From assembly GCA_015179125.1 (NCBI GenBank), contig WHVA01000088.1:218503-282502 (forward strand): a DNA stretch of 64,000 nucleotides. The letters are read 5' to 3'. The translations under genes were made by a program, and so were the position numbers. Below are positions 12,226 to 24,233 of the stretch, piece after piece (positions within the stretch are counted from its first letter, which is position 1; every line of letters starts with the position of its first letter). The notes beneath the pieces are model-generated. The model did not search any database. It saw only the letters and a list, made by a program, of their open reading frames with translations, and was not told where the DNA came from. This DNA is from Gautieria morchelliformis. Its lineage: Eukaryota > Basidiomycota > Agaricomycetes > Gomphales > Gomphaceae.

Positions 12226-12593
12226 GTGTATGCATGATACGCTCTCTCGTGTCGCACCCTCTGCAGAGAACATGTGGTTGTTCGGTTGGACCTACATGGA
12301 TCCGAAACCAAGAGGTAATTATATGGTTGTTCATGTGCCATCATGCATGAATTAGTTGAAGCTTGACTTGGACTGATCATGCGGCAGGCCGCCATGCATG
12401 TTCTAATGAATAAATGGTTTAGTAGTTTACATCACTGGAATGTCATTGAGGAAGCATGGAGCTACAGTATCAAATTAAAAGGCCTTGAGGACAGTGATTT
12501 AGAGACTAAGTATCTATAATTTGCCAATGATATGAGTTGCAGTCGCATTTGTTTGTTCGGGCCAAGACTTGTTCTGACCTGCCTCACATTATG

Positions 12594-13670
12594 GATGCCC
12601 TTGCAGAACTTCAGATCCTTCGTGACATAGTAAAGGAACTACATACAGCTTTGAGCCTGCAGTTGCATAGCTCAGAAACTACCCCCCGCAGCCCATCAAT
12701 GCAATCTTCGACCCATCCTTCTATCATAGGTGCTCGTTTCACAGCCAAGGATGAGGAAATACTCGCCATTTCCGTCAGGATGGCTGAAGAAACTGATGGA
12801 GATCTCTCTCGAGTGATGGAATGCTTAGCAGGGGTGGGTCGTACTACTATGTTGTTTGGCAGTAGTGTTCCCTGTGACTGATCGATGCTAACTTGAAGGT
12901 AAATGGCCACAGTGTAACAGAGTGGACACATTTTTACCTTAAAAATTCGAGAAAAATTCGCCAACGAGTACATTTGCCCTCGCATACACCCCAAGTCCGA
13001 GTCATTTCGCCCGGTGAAGAGAGCGATCAACATCGATCAACATACACTGATGTGACGCAAACCGGCAATGACGGTGATGGCCCGTCCCGGACCTTCCAAG
13101 TCCAGTCACCTCCGAGATCAGTGTTCTCGTCGTCGTCGGACGATTCTAGAAGCCTGGGCTCAGAGTCTCGGTCAGAACAAGCTTCAAGTTACCGCGGCCG
13201 AGAATCAGCCCCCACCTTGCGCCTCCCAACACCGCCAACAACTTCAATCAAATGTGGTGTAGTTCGTTATAAATACTCGGATGCTGATCAGAGGTTTTTC
13301 AAGGTGAGAAGTGTATGAGTGAGACTATTGATATTCTGTCGCTGATATGCATCATAGCGGTATTGGGCTTATGCTCTCCAACGGTATGGAAGTCTGACCC
13401 ATTCGCATATTTGTAGGTTGCTGGTCAGACATGTGAGTAGATCCATGCAAACCAAGGCGTGTGCAGCAGCACTAAAATTCCGTCTTTCAGGCCCCACATC
13501 ACTCCTTTATGTCCTGGCAGTCGTATGCCAGAGATCACGCAAGTACTATAAAGAAGATTGAGCGTGATGTCCTTTCTCGAAGCCATGGTCATGGTGCTAA
13601 TAGAGGATCTGACTCGGAAAATGAGTTAGCTTTTGGCAACAACAGTATTACTAGAAGTCCTAGCCTGTAG
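12594..13670 (+). CDS. Protein with Myb/homeodomain-like segments, possibly Rap1-like
   Basis: A protein of about 280 residues starting MDALAELQILRDIVKELH. A first helical segment, RFTAKDEEILAISVRMAEE to VTEWTHFYLKNSRKIRQR, spans a 65-nt intron (12,834-12,898). A Ser-rich linker follows (SSDDSRSLGSESRSEQ), then a second segment RFFKRYWAYALQRYGSLTHS leading to APHHSFMSWQSYARDH after another intron. The HHSFMSWQSY pattern resembles the third helix of Rap1/TRF2-interacting Myb domains (P-H-H-T-x-x-S-W), so a telomere or chromatin role is possible. The family was recognised by eye only; another Myb-like regulator is an alternative. It lies 370 bp after MSH5 on the same strand. Confidence 0.5.
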
Positions 13671-13920
13671 AAGGCGAAGCTCGTCAGCTGTGCCACTGAC
13701 GTGCCTAGTACTTAGTATAACCTGTACTATTTGAGTCACTAGCCTCAAAACAAGGAAAAGAGTGATCGTGCTTAGTGAAATTAGACCGTAGTATTATTGC
13801 GTTATGCAGTGATTTCTCTTTATCTAATACTTAAGAAGTACCAGCGCTAACTCTGTTCGCGACATATACTTCAAGGCGCTGATACGGGTAATTACTTCCC
13901 ACGGTCCCTCATCGTCACGG

Positions 13921-16900
13921 ATGCCGATTGCAGTCCCCACGCCTGACGTAGCGCCTCGACGCTCTGGGGAAGACCTGTTAGGTGGTCCTGTGAATGTACC
14001 TTCGAGCACCTTAATGGTGGAAGCAGCGAAAGGATACGACTTCCCCGAACTTGAAGGCAAAGAGCCGCAACAGCAGGTGCGCACTGATGTTCAAGGAGTT
14101 TACACTAGAAACTGACCTAAAAGGCACCAGGCTGAAGTTCTTGTCCATTCACTTGAGGTTGAGAACAGGATCAAAGATGGTGCAGAGAACCTCTTGGAGC
14201 TCCATCCAAATGTCAGTTGATCAGCGCAGGGCCTATTGTACCTATGTTTACACGTACGCTGTCAGGATCTCCAGGAAAGTCTACGAAAACAAGTCGAATC
14301 CGAACTTCTTACCGCGCGGAAGAAGATTGAAGCTATAACGAAGAAGTTAGAGGAGGTGCGAGGGTTGGGTACGCTCAGCATCTTAAAAGACATGGTGTGA
14401 ACTTTGCTCATAGTGACAACAGCGCGTGGCCTACGGAAGAAGCCTGCTGGCATCAACGCGATCGGGAAGAGTGGCACGTCGCATATGTCTGGGAAGCGTA
14501 AAGCTTTTTCTCTGTCCAGCAGAAAGTCAAGAGAGGACTTGGCAGAGAGAGGTGGGTTCATTACCATCATAAGCTGCCTCATAGACCACTTCTGATTATG
14601 CTCCTTAACGTCAGATGATTTTCGTACTTCGATGACCCTTGCAATGACACAGATCACTCGATTAACACGGTGGAGCGGTAGCACTCTTGTTTCCCCCGGG
14701 TCGCCCAGAGGGAGTTCCACTCTACCAGTCGATGAGCAAGAGTTTGATTTCTCCCGATTTGAGGCCATGGAAACCTTGGCATCTGTCCTCAAACGCAATA
14801 CTCGGGTGCGATATGAGATAGATGTCGTAGAAGTCATTAAAGCGTATGTAACAAACCCACACAACCGGAATGATCAGTAACTGACAGTATATAGCATAAT
14901 CCCATGTTTAGCAGATACTTCCTCTAAGGAGTCTCGGACAGCTGCATATCGCCTATTGAGATACGCGCTGGTGGATGCGGAGGCTGTGGAGCGATTTCAC
15001 GAGCTCGAGCTTGATTGGTATATAGTCCGGTGGGATAATCTTGACTAATTGATCTAAACTTTATGACATATACCTTTCGCGCAGTTCCCTCGCTAGGGAC
15101 AACAAACATCACCTTGAAAAAGAACAAGCCCTCCTGTTGATACGTTCTCTCGTCGATATAGGCAACAGCATCTTGGAGCGGCGTACTGGCGCGGGATGCG
15201 GGTCGGTTCCTGTATCGGAATCTGTAATGCGTGCAGTCGTGGCTATAGCTGAACAAGTGGAGGACCCCTTTCGAGGTATTTGTCTGGTGACACTGACTGA
15301 GATATGTGAGTTCTGCTTCAAATTTTCTCATACTATAGGTTGAGCAGTCTTCATCTCAGTACTACTCGACACTGAGCTCATGTATCGCACGGGAGGAATA
15401 AGAGTACTTATTCAGGCCGTTTCGGACGGACCACCTGAGCTTGGTCCCCTCTTTGTAACAGCGTTTCTGTTCATCGTTGATGCACCCAGAACGCGTGCAT
15501 ATATGAGACCGGATGTCGACTTGGAGGTGTGTCGGTGGCCATGAAATCTCACAGGAAAGTTACGACTGATATTCTCCTTGGGCTTTCGATAGAATGTGCT
15601 GTCAGGTATTACGGATGCCTACGGCAAGGGTGAAGACCATGCGGACAAGATGAAGGCTTGCGCTAAGATAGTACAAGTTATGTTGCGTACATGGAGTGGT
15701 GCGACTCTACAAAGCAACGTATGACCTGAATTGCTGATCATTGCCTTGACGTGAATGCCTAGGTTTAATGTATCTTTGTATGAATGATATGATGGCAATT
15801 CGGGCGACGATCGACACCTTGCGAATACCCTCGCTTCAAACGCGGGTGAGCAGGCATTTATCTCCCTCATGCCTGTCTATATTTTGACTCGTTCCTCTGT
15901 CAGGAAATTATCTTGGATATGTTCTTTGACCTCTTGAACATCAAGACTCCTGAGTGGTACCATGCGTTTATAGCAGGGCGGCGGTTAACTTGTACGCAGT
16001 TACTCTCTTTGCTGCAACTGAGCGGTCAGCTCATATCCCACAGTATATCGTCGCGAAAAGCCTGTTCAGGCGCATAGTGCAGAACATGAAGCACCGTTCA
16101 AACCCGTAGACAGGTTGAATATGACTGATCAGTATATCGGTCTATTGCTATTGGTGTTGGTTAAGGCTGGCCTTCTCGATGTGTGTCTTCATTCGGCTTT
16201 TATAGTTCACTCCTTCATGTATTTTGCTTTAGGCGTTAATCAGTATGCTGGAAGAGCCGTCCACGGATCCCGGTCTGGCACGTAAAGCCACCCTTCTCAT
16301 GGGCGAAGTCCTGCAGATCGCAAATAAAGTTTTACCTCTGTCTGTGGCTTCCAAGATCCAGGTTCACTCTATTGATGCCACACGCATTTCTTCAAAGTGT
16401 TAATATGTTTTGCTAGACATTACCCAAACTGTTCGATCTTGCGTCGGACTACACGGACGGTCCTAATCGAATTACAGGAACAACTGCACTCTCTTCCATA
16501 GATAGCTTTAATCGCAATAGAACAAGATTACAACCTGGGGCTCAGAAAGATGGGCGTCCGAGGTATGTTCTCGCTATGTCCTGGGTGCCATGTGTGTGAT
16601 TTTCATCCCAAGGGCCAACTCCGTAGAGGAAGCCGTGCGTCGGGGCCAACGCCAAGCAGAACAGAGCAAGCTAAAGTTGGGGGTGCAAATCGATGATAAG
16701 GGTTTTCAAAACTTGCTACTTGAGTCGCAGGTGTGTCTTGACCTTCTTTAGATAGCCGTACTGCTACATCAGCACACAGGTGATTCTCACAAAAGACCAG
16801 ACCAAATGGAATTTCGACGCCCTTATGGAGATGATTGAAGGGCCTTTACTCAATCCAAAACGTTTAGAAGAGGCCATCAAAGCATCGAAATGGGGCAGAA

Positions 16901-19420
16901 GAATGATGTCATTTTTCCACCCATTTAACCATCGGTTTTCGGACATGCCAAAGACCAAAGTCAGTATTTCAATAAGTGACTGTCATGTGCTAATATTATG
17001 TAGTCCAATTCTCGGTGGGCCCGCTTGGGGCGCACGCTCCTGGTCACTTTGATCAGTAATCCGGATGGTCAACGTTTCCTTGCCGAAGATCCGTTCCTAG
17101 GTCAAATCGTGGATTGCTTCGCTCAGCTCGACCCTGTGAGTCACTACAAGGTCCTTCTCGCAAATATCTATTGATAGACTAGCATTATAGTTCAATGGTA
17201 ATCCTTCTTCTGACCCCATCTTCTCAAAGCGACGTATCGAGACTACACTGACGTATGCCTATCTGGACATGCTTGGAGAACTAAGCAAATATCCTGAAGG
17301 CGTGGAGTATGTCTTGAATTTGTTGAATATTACCTACAAGTATGAACGCCTTTTCTTGCCACAGGCTGCTCGAGCGTTTCAATATCTTCACAGCGTTCTA
17401 CCATTTGAGCGAACTTCGAAGTCGTGACGATCTAGTCAAAGGCATTATCCAAGCCATTGATTATTCTCTGTGAGCACCAACAAGATGTTTCTTTATCTAG
17501 GCCTCGCACTGAGTTTATGTCAGCGACGGTCACTCTCGAATCGTTCTGTCAAAGGCGTTGACTTCTCGTTATACCGTAAGTTTAACGCCACTGGTGTCTA
17601 CCTGTTCATCATCAAAGGAATAGGATGTGCGAATGTATGCCACAGAGCATGTCGGCCAATTGATACAAACTTCCGCAAAAGCGAGTAGCTGGGCACTCCG
17701 GCTGCTACTGACGCAATTATATGATTCAGCACCTGAAGTCTGTGAACTCGCCGTACGCATATTGGAAGATGCGTGTGAGTCCTCGGACATTCTGGAGCTT
17801 GCCGTCGAGATGCAGCCTACACTGGATCATCTTGGGGAGATTGGAGATCCGCTGTTGCTCAAGTACGCAGTATCACTTTATTTCCCGAAGGGCCACGTTG
17901 ACCGTACCAAAGGTTTATGTCGACAGAAGTTGGCTTTCGGTATTTATATAAGGCTGACTACATCGAGCGCGAAATGAATACGTGGTTTCATGTAAGATGC
18001 GGGCACAACACGTTGATCTTATTACTAATGTGTACTTGACCTTAGGAACGGAACTCTCACTACGTGGTTCAAATTGAGGCTTATCTCGCAAAAGCGTTCA
18101 GTCCAAACGGGCTTGACGATGATGACGATATGCTGTGAAGTTTTTTTATGTCTTCTGTACACATATCCTCACTACGATGCCAGCGTATTTGAAGGGACAG
18201 TTCCCCCGCATTTCTATGGCACCATGGCGAAGACAGAATTGGGCTGTCAGGTGCTAACAGAGAAGGGCCATTTTGCGGAATTTGCCCATTTCATTCGCCA
18301 GCATGGCCTAGAAAAGGAAGATTTCGATCTCATCTTGAAGCTCAAAAGTGTGCTTTGGGCTGTGGTAAGACATAACCGGTTGTTCCTGTTAGTTGATTTA
18401 TGAACCTCTTATTAGGGCAACATCGGGGCCACTGAGCGAGGGTTACCCTTTATGGAGGAAGAAGATCTCATACCTACCATCACTGATATTGCCCGAAAAA
18501 CCCCAATACTTTCTGTAAGAGGGTACGTGCTAGTTTTGCATTATCGTGCCCTGGTGATTATAGCTTTTCTTACAGGACGTGTTTCTTTGTTTTGGGCCTG
18601 ATATCGTCTACCACACTGGGTGCTGAGGTTCTCGATGATTACGGCTGGGAGGCAACGACCTCTCCCCTTGGGGTGCCAACAGGGTTGGCGATCCCAATTA
18701 ACATCCAGGAGTTTGTTTCGGTGCGAGAGGGTTTGGATGTATGATCTTAGATTCTGACTACTCTATAGGTTCCTCCTTGGTCTCCTCCATCGACAAGAGA
18801 TGGACATGGGACAGCACTTGAGACGCGGTTACCCTCACCCTCCAACCCATTGGAACGAGATGCACTCACTGCTATTTATAATCTCGGCAACAACGTCATC
18901 GCGAATGCAGCATCTCGCACCTTAGTACGGTGCGCTCTCTGCAATACTCGCCCTTGCTCTCTTTCATAGTTTTTCTCCACAGATTGAAAGCTCGGCCGGA
19001 AACTCGAAATGTCTTCACCTCCATACCACTGTTCTACCGGGCATTGCATACCATCTCAACCCAGCGGTATCGCCTGCCGGTCCGCCGTTACATATTTGAA
19101 TTGTTCGATATCCCCCTAGATGCCGAGGTGGTCAGGGCTTTGTCAGCCTACGGCCATACGGTGTCCTGTCAGCCTGCCATGATGCAGCGAGACAAGGGAG
19201 AGCGTCCGTTGACGATGATTCGCACGGTTAAGAGAACTGACGGTGACGAAGATGTAAGTCACCTTATAGACGCTATCGTCCTATTTTTCTTAGCATATTT
19301 TTCAAGGATGTGTTGGACATTGACGTGGGGCAGGGTATGGGTCAAGCCGATCTGGACGACTGGGAGATTATGAGTGTGCCAGCTAAGCCTCTGCACAAAT
19401 TTATCGGCTTCGATGCATGA
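13921..19420 (+). CDS. RICTOR: RICTOR/Ste16/Avo3, TORC2 subunit
   Basis: Scaffold of TOR complex 2, which activates AGC kinases at the plasma membrane. The N-terminus (MPIAVPTPDVAPRR) is followed by a heptad-rich HR1-like segment, AEVLVHSLEVENRIKDGAEN and QVESELLTARKKIEAITKKL. The RICTOR N-terminal armadillo region includes RTAAYRLLRYALVDAEAVER, REQALLLIRSLVD-type sequence, VMRAVVAIAEQVEDPFRGIC, SGITDAYGKGEDHADKMK, LYLCMNDMMAIRATIDTLRI, and EIILDMFFDLLNIKTPEWYH. Downstream are FLAEDPFLGQIVDCFAQLDP, FYGTMAKTELGCQVLTEKGH, GNIGATERGLPFMEEEDLIP and the C-terminal RYRLPVRRYIFELFDIPLD. The protein ends FIGFDA at 19,418-19,420. More than fifteen short introns are present and no broken exon was noticed. 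The start at 13,921 is the first ATG in the conserved frame and is less certain than the rest. Confidence 0.9.
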
Positions 19421-19687
19421 TGTTGTTCTGTACCGCCTGCTCTCTATCTCATACAGTACTTTTTTTTTTTTATCGTCGCTTTGCACGTTTACTTACCACA
19501 TCGAGCTCAATATCCTGCATTGGACATTTGTACCAAATTCATGTATCACTTGCGTCCCTGTTTATAACATGTATTACGTTTGTCTTGTCTCGATCGAACT
19601 CGTGGGAAACTTGAATGCAACTGTATAGTATCCATTTCTCCCACGCCAACCTGCCTGGTACAACAACTCTCATATCCTCAAGACACC

Positions 19688-20593
19688 ATGGGTACGCTAT
19701 CCACCACAAATCCTGTCAAGAATCACTGATATCTAAACATTCACCTAGTTCGCTATGCTTCGGCTCACCTTGCCACTAATTCTGAGAAGAGTGAGCTTCC
19801 GAAGCATCTCTTTATGAGTAGAAATTCATGGCGGTTCATTAGCCTCTCGCGCTCGGGGGAGTACCTCAGAACACACTTTAAAAACATGCGCGAAGTTGCA
19901 GCAGTCGTGAGCGGTATGTATTAACATTATCTTTTAGACGAACCGAATATGTACCCACTATACCTTAGGCATGAAGCTGACGAAGGCATACTCCTTCCTC
20001 GGTGACGTCCAGGAGCACAAACAATGTGTTCCATTCCGTCGTTTCAATGGTGGCGTTGGCCGTGCTAGTCAAGCCAAACAATTCAAGGCTACGCAAGGTT
20101 CGTTCATTGTTAATGAACCTCTGCGCTTGAGACTTACTCTTCACTCGTAACAGGTCGGTGGCCAGAAAAGTCGGTTAAATTCTTGTTGCGTCTCCTCAAG
20201 AATGCTGAGTCGAATGCCGACGCCAAAAACCTCGACTTGGAGGACCTGCTCGTAAAGAATATCGTCGTTCAACAGGCCCCGGTATGTCCAAGCTTCCGAG
20301 TCGTATTCTGTCGACTCTTATTAAAGTGATTTAGAAAACCCGTCGTCGTACCTACCGTGCCCATGGTCGTATCAACCCTTACCAAGGTCACCCTTGCCAT
20401 ATCGAGGTTTGTATTCTATCTACTCACATCGCACTGACCTAACCATATGTCAATACAGATCATTCTTTCTGCCACAGACACCGAAGTGGAGCGGAGCAAA
20501 GACAAAGATGACGTTGCGGCTAGGCAAATTGGCGAAGGTTTGAACAGGCGGCAACAGGCCCGGATGCGTCGCATCGAAGCTGCACGGGTATAA
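19688..20593 (+). CDS. RPL17: 60S ribosomal protein L17 (uL22)
   Basis: Large-subunit protein lining the exit tunnel. The first coding exon is only 4 nt (ATGG, 19,688-19,691). A 57-nt intron joins it to TTCGCTATGC, giving MVRYASAH. Conserved blocks are [78 protein letters not shown] and [15 protein letters not shown]. The stop is at 20,591-20,593. Short first coding exons are common in fungal ribosomal genes, where the first intron often carries regulatory sequence. All exons fit the family and length (about 190 residues). Confidence 0.95.
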
Positions 20594-20826
20594 AAGCCTC
20601 TGAATGGTTCTGGACCAGAAGTATTGACGAAACATGGAGCTATGTCGTGCCAAATATGTTGTGTTATGCTATGGATAGTCCAGCCCTATGGGAATATATC
20701 GATTCATTCAGCCTTCCGAGGGCAATTTCCTCCGTGTAGGCTTATTAGCAAATGATCTACCGAGCAAACTGACACGGCCAATCTATGCTAAGCCACGCTA
20801 TTAATTCTATATTTCCCCAGGGTGCT

Positions 20827-23799
20827 CTATGCCTCGATGTTCTGACCCTCCGTGCCAGACACATACGTTGTCTGTGGTGTAATAGTTGAATACTCATTTG
20901 CAATTGCCTTGACTTTGGCTTCTCCATCGAAGATACTATATAACGGTGTGCACAGTTGGTCAAAGCTCGTACATAAAATTATACACGAGCAGACTTACGC
21001 AGCTGTTTCTTCTAGCGTACGCTGTAGATACGTATTCAGTTGCAATGTGAATAAACCGTGACGCGGACAAAAAAACCATACCCCTTTGGTCTGTCAAACG
21101 AATCGGTGACAAATAAGTGATGCGTTTTCCGGAGGTCCAGGGAAACAACCTTTGCGTACCTCTACGACGAACAACACTACGAACACAAGCTCAAATAAAA
21201 GCCAGCAACAGAAAACGACCTTTGAAGTCGCTCAAAAGTCACTTCTACTGTCAAATCTAGGCGGAAACAGAAAACTAACGTAGTACTTCCACGCTAGCCT
21301 ATGACGAGGGTCAGCACACGTACAGCACCGTGCAATATTACACGTACTGCTGAAGCGCGATTGGATTCGCGTATCTAAAATAGAGGCATTATGCGTACAT
21401 CACCAAAGGTGGAGCACACAAGTTCGGACGTACTGGTTGAAGATGAATGACAGTGAGATCGCAAAGTAATAAATTGTGATCCCTTTGGCGCGTAATGGGT
21501 AGGGGAGTATTTCAACCGTGTATCTGAAAAATCTCAATGAACACGGAATTTCGAAGCCGGTTGGGGATTCACGAGATGACTTACGCTCCAACTAAAGGGG
21601 AGTAAGCGATCTTGAATCTGGTTAGTAAAGGGATTGATTAATCTATACAGTAAGCGTATCTCACATCGTATGAGGCATAGAACAAGACTGACAATAAGAC
21701 GTTCAAAGCATTAGCAATGTCACACCCTCAATACTAACAAGGAAGCCTACAGATGAATGCAACGACTGCATTGGCCATACTTTTCCCACCACCCTGCGCG
21801 TAAAGTGAAGAGAATACAGTCTGCAAAGTGAATGTAATAAGCATGCCTTCATAGAAAGAAAAGCGTCAGTGACGTGCTATGTATAGTACACCAGTGCAGC
21901 GTGAAACGGACCCGCTGTGGATGTTATAAACAGTGTGCGTCTGCCGATCTTGTCGCACAGGCAAGCCGCACCGATAGCCATGATCACGTTCTCGGTGGAC
22001 AGAAGCGCATTGACAAGGAGTTGGGTGAAGGGGTTTGTAACTGATTACATGTCAATCAGATATACAGCTGCTGGTTAGATGACTTACTCCCGATGGTATT
22101 GAAGACGGGGCTCAAGTCTATACAACACAAAGTCAGTCCCTCTGGCCTTCGAAGTCCAGACCCATTTGCTCACAGTAAGCCACCAGTCCATTCCCACTCC
22201 ACTGAAGGCAAAAAATTCGATCATCGATCAACCCTCCTACATTATGATTTCCCCACCTGACTGAAAAAAGCCAAAGCTACAATGACCATCATCCGCCGAC
22301 GGTTCCCTCGCGTACTTATCAGAGTTTTCCATCCGACCATCCCATCAAGCCTCAAGGCAGTCTTGATCTCCTGAAACTCATACTGTACCAGCGGATCTTG
22401 CCTGCTCTGCCACTCATCATAAGGTCGTAGCTGGAGGCAACATCAACTTACTCGTCACCCTGGGCGTGATAATACGCCAGCGTCTGTAAGGCTTGGGCAT
22501 CTCTGCCACGACTAATCAACCATCTTGGGCTTTCTGGACCCAAAAAAACGAAGACCATCTGTATCAGGCCAGGGAGTGCCTGGACTGCTGAAGGTACCCG
22601 CCAGGCCCACGAGCTAGGAATGCGGAATGTACCGAAAGTCTGTTGAGTGGGGTCAGGCCTCGCCGCCTCGGTGATTGGTCACTATACTTGTCCATTGAAC
22701 GGTGACTCACCGTCCACGCAGCACTGTAAGTATCATCACGCCATTCAGCTGTGAGAACATATTGCATAATTAGATGGTATTTGACTCACAGCACAGCTCC
22801 ACCTTGCCTTGTCAGAAGAAGTCGAAGTTAATATAAAAACCAAGAAGCATCGATTCCATGCCACACACCAGAGCGCGTTGAAACTGGATGTCAATGCTGC
22901 GCGTTGGGTCGGGTATGCAATCTCTGTTATGAGCATCTACGTAGGTCAGCCTCGACATCATTGAAGGAGTTAATGAGTCCATACAGGAGCCGAATTGGTG
23001 GCAAAGGCCGAACCACAACCAACTTGGTAATAGAATGATGATTTGGGACGCAAAGATGGATTGGAGACACGTACTTAAAAACCTGACATAAAATATGGCA
23101 TGAGGAAAAGGATAACGTGGAATAAGCAGTGACTAGGAGCACCTGGCGCCGATGAACGTGCCAACGTTCTGACTACTAGCCTGCAGGATGGCGCCCACGA
23201 CCATGATGCTCGCGCCGGTGAAGACTGCAAAGCGACGACCCATTCCATCGGCTAGGTATGGCACTATAGGCAAGACCGCGATCCCGCCCACTCGCTGTAT
23301 GATAGCAAGAAGAGCAAGCTATATATCCCAAAGTTCCCGGCCCCATTTGTGTGTTAATTGTGTGAGATTACGCGCCTTGCTGCCACGAGGAAAGTTGAAA
23401 GCTTCCTCCCACTGGGTCAACGACTGTAAACCATCTGGGCAATATGTGTCAGGTGAAAAAGCATCGAATTTATCGATAATCCGCACTCATCATGCTGCCT
23501 AATTTTCGTCAGACCATGCCTTAGCGCAACGAACGGATTATATTATCAGGTCATACCATCGTAGCCATCGGCAAAGTTCGACAACAGGCTATCACGATGA
23601 GGGCCGGCAACTGCAGTTAGCTTTAGATAGGATGCATAGTGTTTCCTTACAGCATGACAATGTACGCGTTGAGCACCAAGCGTTGCCTTTGGTAGTACCA
23701 AGGCTTGGCACCCGGGACATTGACGACGGATGCGTAGGTTAGCCTTTGTCCTTTGCGTTCGTCGACCTCTACCTTTGGCTTTTCCCCAGTGACTTGCAT
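20827..23799 (-). CDS. MFS sugar porter (hexose/lactose permease type)
   Basis: Plasma-membrane proton:sugar symporter of about 12 helices. Motifs from the start (ATG 23,799) are MQVTGEKPKVEVDERKG, NFADGYDGSMMNGLQSLTQW, IIQRVGGIAVLPIVPYLADG, MGRRFAVFTGASIMVVG, GARFLIG, ITEIAYPTQRAALTSSFNAL, TFGTFRIPSSWAWRVPSAVQ, FVFLGPESPRWLISRGRDAQ, WSGNGLVAYYL-type sequence, DKIGRRTLFITSTAG, YTVEILPYPLRAKG, IFNQYANPIAL and the terminal VETKGRTLEETAAIFDG, ending at TAG 20,827-20,829. At first sight several frames look broken, but each apparent break is resolved by a short intron. Exons are tiny: 8 nt at 23,075-23,082 and 13 nt at 22,711-22,723. The intron at 23,319-23,375 has a GC donor. It is convergent with RPL17. 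Substrate unknown. Confidence 0.85.
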
Positions 23800-24233
23800 A
23801 ACTGTGGCAAAGACAGCAGTAGTCTAGGTCTTTCCATTTTGAAAAGAAGTCAATTCAAATTGGCAGATCGAGCTATAGATACCGTGAGAGCCGGCGAACT
23901 TCTAAGCGAAGGCTTACTATCGTTTATGGTATACCAGGCACGTAGTCATTATATAATGCAATCTACCAATTAGGACGCCGGAAGAAAGTGTAAGGGAATT
24001 AGAGGCGTGACTGACGATTTGCCTTTGGTCTCATATAGCACCTCTTCCTCACAAGTCCCAGGAAGCCGTGTGAGCGATTTCAATGGATCCAGGAATGGTC
24101 GGGTGGGAAATGAGCAGCAGTGCACCATTCAGGATCTGTTGGTCATAGTAGAAGGTTGAATGCATCGATGTCTGAGGAATCTTCGCTTCATACAGCATAT
24201 ATAGTTCCTCCGCCACCACGTAAAACATAGGGC
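23800..24233. other. Intergenic region
   Basis: About 430 bp between the transporter start and the end of the CTK2 gene, both on the minus strand. It must hold the transporter promoter and the CTK2 3' end. A non-coding or additional N-terminal exon of the transporter could lie here; none is evident. Confidence 0.4.

Noticed and set aside
20827-23799. The sugar porter first looked like a pseudogene with a frameshift in helix 1 and a lost splice donor.
   Set aside because: Alternative sites (donor GTAAGG after ATGCT with acceptor GATAG, and donor GTGCGG) give the uninterrupted family motif ending GYDGSMMNGLQSLTQW, and every later exon also joins in frame to VETKGRTLEE.
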